Source: Acidobacteriota bacterium
GTDB taxonomy: Bacteria > Acidobacteriota > Terriglobia > Acidiferrales > UBA7541
Assembly (NCBI GenBank): GCA_013289825.1
Contig: JABCZF010000001.1
Location: 1 to 64,000 of the forward strand
Reading direction: 5' to 3'
Length of the DNA: 64,000 nucleotides
Shown here: positions 54,791 through 61,547 of the stretch, piece after piece
How positions within the stretch are numbered: the stretch's first letter is position 1
Layout: each line of letters begins with the position of its first letter
Translations under genes and position numbers: made by a program
The notes under the pieces: generated by a model
Seen by the model: the letters and a program-made list of their open reading frames with translations, nothing else
The model's database searches: none
What the model was told of the DNA's origin: nothing

Positions 54791-55579
54791 ATGGAAATTG
54801 CAAAGCTGGTTGCAAAATACGAGGGAAAAGGCTTCGGTCGAGAGCGGGCTGAAATCAACGTTCTCATGGAGGGTACCGTATTCGCCATCTTTCGAGACTT
54901 CCCGGACGCTTTTCTCCTTTTTGGAGGCTCGACTCTAGTGCTGTTTCACGAGAGTTTGAGACATTCGGCTGATCTCGATTTACTCGCCCGCGGAGCATCT
55001 CTGCCGTCGCGCGAAGAAATAATCAACTCTTTGAGGCGCGATCTGGTCCCTGTGGCCGAGAACCTTCAGCTGGGAGGGCTCCGCTTTCTGGCAGAAGGTC
55101 CCGATGCTCAGGAAGGCAGAATATTCGTGGCAACGGATTCCGGGCAGAGGCTGTTTCGAATTGACCTCACTCGATTCGGTTCCGCAATCGAAAGTGAAGT
55201 TGAAACACATGCAATCGAAGGAGAACTTGGCGATTCCGCAGTGATTAAGACTGCTACGAAGAGATTGCTGCTGCTTCAAAAAGCCGAAGCGTTCCTGCTT
55301 CGGCGACATGTGAAAGCAAGAGATGCGTACGACATCTACTTTCTACAAGGAATCGGTGCAACGCTGACTCAGCAGTTGCAGGCTCATTTAGAGGACGCTC
55401 TCCTCGCGAACGAGATTGACTCAATCGGGGTCTTGGATCGCGTGGCGCGCGTTAATGGGGATCTTTGCAGCTTGGAATTAAGGCCCATATTGCCGGCGGA
55501 TGTTTATTCTCCACTCGAAGCTGCCAGATTCGAACCCCTCAGGGAGGCACTGAAAGCGTTATACGGGAAGTGGCTATGA
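54791..55579 (+). CDS. abiEii: AbiEii-type nucleotidyltransferase toxin
   Basis: 262 residues. The nucleotidyltransferase core appears as 'AFLLFGGSTLVLFHESLRHS' with 'ADLDLLARG' just after (G-G-S/T-x9-12 and D-x-D). Later motifs include 'IKTATKRLLLLQKAEAFLLR' and 'HVKARDAYDIYFLQG', matching the R-x-K-D-x-Y-D-I-Y element of AbiEii/MenT toxins. In studied members, the toxin adds nucleotides to RNA (tRNA 3' ends in MenT3) and stops translation. A GGAG site is six bases before the ATG. The stop overlaps the antitoxin's ATG (ATGA). The order is unusual: canonical abiE operons have the antitoxin first. The DNA is richer in A/T than flanking genes, as expected of an acquired defence module. Confidence 0.85.
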   Translation: MEIAKLVAKYEGKGFGRERAEINVLMEGTVFAIFRDFPDAFLLFGGSTLVLFHESLRHSADLDLLARGASLPSREEIINSLRRDLVPVAENLQLGGLRFLAEGPDAQEGRIFVATDSGQRLFRIDLTRFGSAIESEVETHAIEGELGDSAVIKTATKRLLLLQKAEAFLLRRHVKARDAYDIYFLQGIGATLTQQLQAHLEDALLANEIDSIGVLDRVARVNGDLCSLELRPILPADVYSPLEAARFEPLREALKALYGKWL

Positions 55580-56205
55580 GCAAACCAAGAACCAAACAGT
55601 TGGACTGGGTGAAGATTCTGACAAATGAGGCCAGGCTGACCGACGTCATACTCGTAGCCCAAATCGCCGCGACGTATAAAGTTCCCATCGCAACAGTTTG
55701 GCGAGCTGTGTCGCGGCTGACGAAGCGAGGGCTCTTGAGTCGCGTCGCCAATGGAGTCTACCTGAACAAATTTGTGCGAGACGCCTCTGCGCTAGATTTT
55801 GTGGGTGTTCTCAAACCGACCGCCTACGTATCTCTGGAATCAGCGCTAAACCATTGGGGCATCAGTACGCAGACGCCAGTTAACGTAACTTGCGTGACCA
55901 CTGACAATCGAAAGGAATATAAGACGCCGGAATTTACCATTACATTTCGCACGATAGCTGAGCGTCTGTTCTGGGGATTCACCGAGAAACAGACGCGTTA
56001 TTCGAAGTATAGGATCGCGGAACCGGAGAAGGCGTTACTCGACTGGATCTATCTCACTCTGCAGAGTGGTCTCAGGCCGCACCTCGATGAAATTGAACTG
56101 ACACCAATCGACAAGCGCAAGCTGGCCAAATATGCCGAGAAATATCCAGGAACGGTTCGAAAAGCATTGATGACTTCGCTTGCATTCGAACACTTTGCGG
56201 CCTGA
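55576..56205 (+). CDS. abiEi: AbiEi-type antitoxin / transcriptional repressor
   Basis: 209 residues from the ATG at 55576, which overlaps the toxin stop; the ORF track begins inside the toxin gene. The N-terminal winged helix-turn-helix is at ~10-65 ('ILVAQIAATYKVPIATVWRA', 'LTKRGLLSRVANGVYLNKF'). The C-terminal antitoxin domain has the family motifs 'AYVSLESALNHWGI' and 'AEPEKALLDWIYLTL'. AbiEi proteins repress their own operon and neutralise AbiEii, giving type IV toxin-antitoxin and phage-exclusion phenotypes. Being the second gene, its amount depends on coupling to the toxin. Confidence 0.87.
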   Translation: MSKPRTKQLDWVKILTNEARLTDVILVAQIAATYKVPIATVWRAVSRLTKRGLLSRVANGVYLNKFVRDASALDFVGVLKPTAYVSLESALNHWGISTQTPVNVTCVTTDNRKEYKTPEFTITFRTIAERLFWGFTEKQTRYSKYRIAEPEKALLDWIYLTLQSGLRPHLDEIELTPIDKRKLAKYAEKYPGTVRKALMTSLAFEHFAA

Positions 56206-56229
56206 CAGATTCGCCGGCGGCGGACCATC

Positions 56230-56308
56230 TCCGAAATCGACGTGCGAAACCCGGATTCTTTGCCAATACCCGAAGGCCGTAGCGAATGTCTGGAGGTAAG
56301 GTCTTCAT
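56230..56308 (-). pseudogene. Truncated 5' end of an ADOP-type (MacB-like) ABC permease gene
   Basis: With a good ribosome site (GAGGTGG) and ATG at 56308, the minus strand encodes 'MKTLPPDIRYGLRVLAKNPG' followed by F. This is the standard opening of acidobacterial duplicated-orphan permeases (usual form: D-x-R-Y-G-L-R-x-L-x-K-N-P-G-F-T). Similarity stops right after this; the frame continues with unrelated, arginine-rich sequence. The full permease is normally ~800 residues. The break is within 40 bases of the end of the AbiE antitoxin gene, so insertion of the AbiE module or a deletion may have removed the rest. Confidence 0.6.
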
Positions 56309-56603
56309 CGCCCACCTCGATCACTGTTCCGACGAAGAAACGCCAGTTTGGAAAGCCAGAACGGCTGTATGTGCGGGATAGATTTTCTCACACCAGAAAG
56401 TAGAACGTTAAAAGCACAATGAAACGAATGGTGTGGTGCCGTTTGGGAGGTATTCTTCCCGCGTGACCGGCAGAGGTTCTATCTGGTCCTAGCATCCATT
56501 CCGCGCTCAAAAACCGCTTGTGCCAAGCTGACGGAGCCTGTACCGTAACCGCTCTCGCTTCTCGATAAACTGTAGAAAACGAAGAACGGAGCCATCTCCA
56601 AAC
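56309..56603. other. Interval between the permease remnant and the APC transporter gene
   Basis: No further gene-like ORF, hairpin or recognisable operator. The small minus-strand ORFs listed here look random. Confidence 0.25.
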
Positions 56604-57986
56604 ATGGCGCAAGCGCATCCCGAACTAGCCAGTTATGGTTTGCGCCGCGAGGTCCTATCTCCGATGGAGACGCTCGCACAATCGGTCTCCACAATTGCTC
56701 CCACCACCACTCCCGTAGCCACTATTCCTCTGGTTTGCGCCCTCGCCGGCAACGGCACCTGGCTCGCCTACGTTTTAGCAACAGCCGCAATTCTCCTGGT
56801 CGCTCTTTGCATTGCTAAATTCGCGCGTTACTCCGCATCGCCGGGTTCGCTTTATACCTACGCCTCGATGATCCTTCCGCCGTGGCTTGGTGCCACCGCC
56901 GCCTGGAGCCTTCTCCTTGCCTACATCGCCACCGGCTCGAGCGTAATCGGTGGTTTCTACCACTTCGCAAATCTTTTGCTCCGGGACGCCTCAGGCCACG
57001 GCACCTCAACCGTATTTCTCTCCTTCCTTGTAACAGCCGTCTCCATCTCTATCGCTTGGCGCGACGTGAAAATCTCCGCTCGCCTCATGCTCTGGATCGA
57101 AGCCGTCTCCGTCTCCTTCATTTTAATCGTCGTGATACTCGTATTGTGCCGCCACGGTGGGCACCTCGACTGGGAACAATTCCACTTGCGCGGCGTGACC
57201 GGCAGCGGCCTGCGCCTAGGTCTGGTGTTAGCTCTGTTCAGCTTTGTGGGTTTCGAGAGCGCCACGACTCTAGGGTCGGAAGCGCGCAACCCTCTCGAAA
57301 CAATCCCGCGCGCCGTAATCCAAAGCGCACTGCTAGCCGGCGTCATCTTCATTGTCTGCGCCTACACGGAAGTCCTGGGCCTGCGCAGCGCCGGTCAAGA
57401 CCTTGCCACCAGCCCAGCCCCCATGCGCGTGCTCGCAAAACTTGGTGGCCTTCCGATACTCGGTCTGCTCATCGACATCGGCGCGCTGGTCAGCATGTTT
57501 GCCGGAACCCTGGCCTGCATCACCGCCGCAGCCCGCGTTCTTCTCCTCATGTCGCACAACGGCCTAGCCCACACTTCGCTTCAGAAAACCCACGCCCGCA
57601 ACGAAACGCCCGGCTTTGCTATCGCCGTCACCGGAACCGCCGCAGCCCTCCCCGTTGCCATTCTCGCCGCACGCGGCGCCAGCGGCCTCGATGTCTACGG
57701 CTGGATGGGTTCGCTAGCTACCTACGGTTTTATCGTCACCTACGCCCTCGTCAGCGTCGCTCTCCCCCACTACCTGCGCGCGCACAACGCCTACCACCGT
57801 CTCGCGCAAATCATTCCCTGGCTCGCATGCGCTGCCATGCTTCTCGCCCTAATTGGAAATCTCTATCCCGTCCCCGAAGGCCCCTACGGAAAACTCCCCT
57901 ACATCTATCTCATCTACCTGGTCGCCGGCCTCACCTGGTTTTTCTGGCGCGCCCGCAATCAGAAACCAACCTTGCTAGGAAGCTAG
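56604..57986 (+). CDS. APC-superfamily amino-acid/polyamine permease
   Basis: 460 residues with about twelve predicted membrane helices. The first helix starts at 'TLAQSVSTIAPTTTPVATIP', with the family's broken-helix region 'SVSTIAPTTTPV', a second characteristic 'YSASPGSLYTYAS', and 'LFSFVGFESATTLGSEARNP' in TM6, typical of amino-acid permeases. The C-terminus is a short basic tail. It likely imports an amino acid or amine by cation symport in the inner membrane; substrate unknown. It is convergent with the DUF2165 gene three bases away. The 389-residue arginine-rich ORF in the +2 frame is a shadow. Confidence 0.9.
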   Translation: MAQAHPELASYGLRREVLSPMETLAQSVSTIAPTTTPVATIPLVCALAGNGTWLAYVLATAAILLVALCIAKFARYSASPGSLYTYASMILPPWLGATAAWSLLLAYIATGSSVIGGFYHFANLLLRDASGHGTSTVFLSFLVTAVSISIAWRDVKISARLMLWIEAVSVSFILIVVILVLCRHGGHLDWEQFHLRGVTGSGLRLGLVLALFSFVGFESATTLGSEARNPLETIPRAVIQSALLAGVIFIVCAYTEVLGLRSAGQDLATSPAPMRVLAKLGGLPILGLLIDIGALVSMFAGTLACITAAARVLLLMSHNGLAHTSLQKTHARNETPGFAIAVTGTAAALPVAILAARGASGLDVYGWMGSLATYGFIVTYALVSVALPHYLRAHNAYHRLAQIIPWLACAAMLLALIGNLYPVPEGPYGKLPYIYLIYLVAGLTWFFWRARNQKPTLLGS

Positions 57987-57989
57987 CTG

Positions 57990-58487
57990 CTAAGCCCGCT
58001 CTTCCGCTTCACTCTGGACGAGCAAAAGCAAAACAATCCCCACCACCGTAAACATACGAAACGCCGCTTCCTGCCCATTCCAAGTCTTCGACTGCCACAT
58101 CAAAAACCATTCTCCGCCCGCGCTAAGAAACGCCACGAGCCACATCAAAAGGCTCAACGAAAGTCCGATAATTGCGGCATTTTTGGCTTTACGAAACGAA
58201 TTCACATCTCCTTTCAAACACCTCGCCAACCGCAATCCACCCCACCAACAAAGCACCGTCGTCACGCTTTCCCAAACAATAATCGTCCAATAAAAAACGA
58301 TATGCCATGTTGGCCCGTTCATGGCCCTCCACATCCCCCGATTCCCCGGAAAAGTCGAATCCATCATCAACACGTGCCGGATAAACTGGTAATTCGAATC
58401 GTAGTCGGTAAGATTGTTGAAAACCACAAACGTGTAGAAAATCGCCACTCCCACCACCAGCGAAACTTTCGCCGCCCGCAAGATCAC
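57990..58487 (-). CDS. DUF2165-family small integral membrane protein
   Basis: 165 residues, four predicted membrane helices ('VSLVVGVAIFYTFVVFNNLT', 'WHIVFYWTIIVWESVTTVL', 'NAAIIGLSLSLLMWLVAF', 'MFTVVGIVLLLLV'). The sequence 'DYDSNYQFIRHVLMMDSTFP' is diagnostic of the DUF2165 family, whose function is unknown. It starts with GTG that overlaps the TGA of the upstream cytochrome-like gene (GTGA), so the two are translationally coupled. It may anchor or quinone-link the cytochrome (inference). Confidence 0.85.
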   Translation of the reverse strand: MILRAAKVSLVVGVAIFYTFVVFNNLTDYDSNYQFIRHVLMMDSTFPGNRGMWRAMNGPTWHIVFYWTIIVWESVTTVLCWWGGLRLARCLKGDVNSFRKAKNAAIIGLSLSLLMWLVAFLSAGGEWFLMWQSKTWNGQEAAFRMFTVVGIVLLLLVQSEAEERA

Positions 58488-59410
58488 GGTTTCCCCTTCA
58501 CGAGAAAACTCCGGAAGTAGGCAAGCAAGGCCTCCACGGTAGCGTCATCGTACGAAGGGTTCCCCGGCATCTCGGCGGACGGCGTCACGCTTCGCGGGTC
58601 TCGAACATAAGCCGCAAATCCCCGCGGGGAACTATCGGCAAAAAACGCAATCCGGGACCACGTAATCTGCCCTTTCAATCGCCCGTAACTCACCGGACCA
58701 TGGCACCGCAAACAATTCTGCCGCGCGATGCGATATCCCGCTTGCACTTCCGCCTTCTCCGCATTCACCCCGCGCGGCGCAATCTCCCCGAAGATCGCTT
58801 CCTCATTTCGAAACTCCAACCGCACCACGCCCCACGGAATCTGCGCCTCCTCCGCATTCCCCAAATCCTTAAAACTCGGCGTAAAGTGCGGATGCGATAT
58901 CAGGTACGGCCCCATCGCCGAGCCCGACCCTTCCTTGCTTTTCGGCCAACTCCGGGGCCCCTCCCCGTCAATCTCCATCACCAGCACCGGCCGGTGCGCC
59001 TGCACATAGCCCTGCGGATAATGCGCGCGATACAAATCTCCCGAAACCGCCACGATCAGCGCCTTCTCTCCGCTGCCAGCAAACTCGCGCGCCAAAACTT
59101 CCAGCTCCACTCCACGAACTTGCGTCGCTCCGCCAAAGTTTGCGTCGTCGGTAACTGTGTACGTCACTTGCGGCTGCGCTTTTAAATCCTCCCGTGCAAT
59201 ATAGCGCAGCGACCCCGCAGGCAGCCCCGCCAGATCTCCCGCGACCTCCAGATCAAGCCCTGAACTTCGCTTCTCACGCAGGATTTGCCGCGAAACGGGC
59301 TGAGCGCCCGGCTTCACGAGCAACAGATCGGATCCGATGGAGTGAGCGCCCATGCCCAAAACGAGCAATCCCCAACCAACAAAAATCACCCCAGCTCCCT
59401 GTCGCAGCAT
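58484..59410 (-). CDS. Membrane-anchored c-type cytochrome with a molybdopterin-oxidoreductase-like N-domain
   Basis: 308 residues. An N-terminal hydrophobic helix ('GAGVIFVGWGLLVLGMGAHS') acts as anchor or signal. Residues ~40-190 resemble a sulfite-oxidase/Moco-binding-like fold ('LDLEVAGDLAGLPAGSLRYI', 'DANFGGATQVRGVELEVLA', 'AHRPVLVMEIDGEGP'), but the characteristic Moco cysteine is not evident, so cofactor binding is doubtful. The C-terminal ~90 residues are a cytochrome c domain with 'CLRCHG' and the Met ligand region 'SAEMPGNPSYDDATVEALLA'. It is followed by DUF2165 with a 4-base overlap. It probably acts in electron transfer in the periplasm; donor and acceptor are unknown. Confidence 0.75.
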   Translation of the reverse strand: MLRQGAGVIFVGWGLLVLGMGAHSIGSDLLLVKPGAQPVSRQILREKRSSGLDLEVAGDLAGLPAGSLRYIAREDLKAQPQVTYTVTDDANFGGATQVRGVELEVLAREFAGSGEKALIVAVSGDLYRAHYPQGYVQAHRPVLVMEIDGEGPRSWPKSKEGSGSAMGPYLISHPHFTPSFKDLGNAEEAQIPWGVVRLEFRNEEAIFGEIAPRGVNAEKAEVQAGYRIARQNCLRCHGPVSYGRLKGQITWSRIAFFADSSPRGFAAYVRDPRSVTPSAEMPGNPSYDDATVEALLAYFRSFLVKGKP

Positions 59411-59530
59411 GGCTCATGCTAACGCACGTTCCCTCTTGAGCAAGCGAAATCTTCGACAGAAACATCTTTCCGTCGGTACGCCTGTGCTAAAGTGTCGCGA
59501 TATTTCTTCGCAAGGGAGCACGCCATCTCC

Positions 59531-59989
59531 ATGTCCATCGGCCCAGAATCGCGCTTACGGGAACTCGGCATCGCGCTTCCTGCTCCTCCGGTGCCCGGCG
59601 GCAACTACGTCCCCGCCAAAACCGTGGGCCACATGGTCTACTTGTCAGGCGTAGTCTCCGCGGATGCCTCGGGCTTGGTAACTGGGGCAGTCGGTCTCGA
59701 CCGAACCATCGAAGAAGGCTACGCCGCCGCGCGTCTCTGCGCTCTCACGCAACTCGCCGTCCTCGAAAAGCACCTTGGGTCTCTCGACTCCGTCAAAAGT
59801 ATCGTGACCGTCAACGGCTACGTGAATTCCATCGCAGGCTTCGCCGATTCTCCAAAAGTAATCAACGGCGCGTCCGACTTGTTCGTAGAAGTTTTCGGCG
59901 ATTCCGGCCGCCATGTCCGCGCTGCCATTGGCGTCTCCGCCTTGCCCCGCAACGCCCTCGTTGAGCTGCAAATCACCGCTGAGATCTAG
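59531..59989 (+). CDS. RidA/YjgF/YER057c-family protein
   Basis: 152 residues from the ATG at 59531 (an AAGGGAG site lies 13 bases upstream); the track's GTG adds 13 residues. It contains the family's beta-alpha core: 'GHMVYLSGVVSADASGLVTG', 'LGSLDSVKSIVTVNGYVNS' and 'GRHVRAAIGVSALPRNALVE'. RidA proteins hydrolyse reactive enamine/imine intermediates in the cytoplasm; the conserved arginine of the active form is plausibly R in 'GRHVRAAIGV'. It is followed eight bases later by the acetamidase/formamidase gene, so the two form a transcription unit probably involved in nitrogen-compound catabolism. Confidence 0.9.
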   Translation: MSIGPESRLRELGIALPAPPVPGGNYVPAKTVGHMVYLSGVVSADASGLVTGAVGLDRTIEEGYAAARLCALTQLAVLEKHLGSLDSVKSIVTVNGYVNSIAGFADSPKVINGASDLFVEVFGDSGRHVRAAIGVSALPRNALVELQITAEI

Positions 59990-59997
59990 CGAACATC

Positions 59998-60933
59998 ATG
60001 GCCGAACACCATCTCTCCGCCGAACCCACTCACTCGCGCTGGAACCGCCATCTCCCTCCGCGTCTCGACATCGCTCCCGGTGACACCGTGCACCTTGACT
60101 GCCTCGACTCCAGCGGCTCGCAAGTCCATCCCGCCATGGCCCTTCCGAATTTCCTAAACATCGACCGTGGCCGCATTCACGCCCTGACCGGCCCCATTTT
60201 CGTCGAAGGCGCCGAACCCGGCGACGTCCTGCAGATCGACATTCTCGAAGTCGCCCACAAAGGCTGGGGCTGGAGCAGTGTCATCAACGGCCTCGGCCTG
60301 CTGAAAGAACGCTTCACCGAGCCCTATCTTTTCCACTGGCAACTAGAAAACGCCGAGTCCCGTTCTCTAGCTCCGGCGGTAGTTCCTCTCCGCCCCTTCT
60401 GTGGGGTGATGGGCGTGGCCACGGCGGAAGACGGCGAGTTCCGCACGCGTCCGCCAGGCGTCTTCGGCGGCAACATGGACGTCCGTGAACTCTCCACCGG
60501 CTCCACTCTCTATCTTCCCGTCTTGAACACCGGCGCACTGTTCTCGGCCGGCGACGCCCACGCCGCGCAGGGCGACGGCGAAGTCTCGATCAACGGCATC
60601 GAATGCCCCGCCAGTGCCACCCTCCGCTTTCACCTGCACAAACATCGCTCGCTCGCTGGACCACTCATCGAGTCCGCCCCGCAAAAAACCTCCGACTACA
60701 GCGAAGCCTGGATCGTAGTCGAATCGGCCTGCGATCCCGTCTCCGCGGCCCGCGCCGCAACTTCACGCATGATCGATCTACTAGCCAGCCGCTGGGACTT
60801 CTCTGACATTCACGCCTACCTTCTCTCTAGCGTGGCCATGAATCTCCGCTTGAGTCAGGTTGTCAACGAGCCCATGTTCACACTCAGCGCCGCTATTCCC
60901 AAATCCATCCTCCCTCCCCGCAAACTCTTCTAA
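59998..60933 (+). CDS. Acetamidase/formamidase family amidohydrolase
   Basis: 311 residues; hydrolyses short-chain amides to ammonia and the acid (formamide to formate in characterised members). Family motifs: 'IAPGDTVHLDCLDSSGSQVH', 'VEGAEPGDVLQIDILEV', 'GVFGGNMDVRELSTGSTLYL', 'SAGDAHAAQGDGEVSINGIE'. The histidine and aspartates of the 'GDAHAAQGDGE' motif are the expected metal/active-site residues. No signal peptide. It follows ridA closely and precedes an AtzH-like pseudogene only four bases away, which suggests the original operon was for amide/urea-type nitrogen use. Confidence 0.92.
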   Translation: MAEHHLSAEPTHSRWNRHLPPRLDIAPGDTVHLDCLDSSGSQVHPAMALPNFLNIDRGRIHALTGPIFVEGAEPGDVLQIDILEVAHKGWGWSSVINGLGLLKERFTEPYLFHWQLENAESRSLAPAVVPLRPFCGVMGVATAEDGEFRTRPPGVFGGNMDVRELSTGSTLYLPVLNTGALFSAGDAHAAQGDGEVSINGIECPASATLRFHLHKHRSLAGPLIESAPQKTSDYSEAWIVVESACDPVSAARAATSRMIDLLASRWDFSDIHAYLLSSVAMNLRLSQVVNEPMFTLSAAIPKSILPPRKLF

Positions 60934-60936
60934 CTC

Positions 60937-61286
60937 ATGCACATAAATGACCCTACGGTGGTCGCGGAGCTTCGAGCTCTGTACCCCGCCTAGGAAAACG
61001 CCCTGGTCAGAACGACGTCGACACCCTGACCAATTTCTTCTGGAATCCCCTCAAGCCCTGCGCTTCGGCATCACCGAAAACCTCCATGGCTTCGAGGAAA
61101 TCGCCTCTTTCCGCAAAGCCCGCTCCACAATCCAGCTCGGCGGAAAAACCCTCCGCCTCGATATCGTCGCTGTCGAATTCGAACGCACCCTCTGCGAACC
61201 ACGGCATCCTGGACCGCCAAAGCCACGCTCTGGGGCCGCTTCCCGGAAGGTTGGCGAATCGGCTCCGGCCACGTTTCTCTTCTCCC
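60937..61286 (+). pseudogene. AtzH-like (DUF3225) gene broken by a nonsense codon and several frameshifts
   Basis: Read across frames, the DNA encodes a clear AtzH/HpxZ-like protein in pieces: 'MHINDPTVVAELRALYPA' then an in-frame TAG; 'NDVDTLTNFFWN' in a second frame; 'QALRFGITENLHGFEEIASF' and 'RKARSTIQLGGKTLRLDIVA' in a third; 'SANHGILDRQS' in another; 'TLWGRFPEGWRIGSGHVSLL' in another. The ORF at 60947-61318 covers only the third piece. At least four indels plus one stop in about 350 bp, in a window whose other genes are intact, point to real decay instead of sequencing error. Intact members help amidases handle allophanate/oxalurate-type substrates. Confidence 0.85.
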
Positions 61287-61547
61287 CTCAAATCCCGCGC
61301 AAGCTTCAAACGCGCTAGGCCTCTCGGTGCCAGTCTTTCCAAGGATGAAATAGAAAAACAAATCGAGGAAATAGAAAGTTTGCGTTTCGGTTCTGCATTT
61401 TTTTGGAATACTTTCCTTTAACCTTTTCGCCAGACGGGCGTGGCCAAGCGGGGTGACACCGACTTCATTTGTAAAATTCTTGCTTGGTCTGCTTCCCGAA
61501 GACGGCCGGGTTCGCGTGTGTTCATAGAAAGTCGGAGGGGTCGCGGA

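Noticed and set aside
56882-58051. 389-residue arginine/histidine-rich plus-strand ORF
   Set aside because: Alternative frame of the APC permease; composition is typical of an off-frame reading of GC-rich DNA.
60947-61318. 123-residue ORF as an intact small gene
   Set aside because: It covers only one frame of the broken AtzH-like gene; homologous blocks lie in other frames on both sides.
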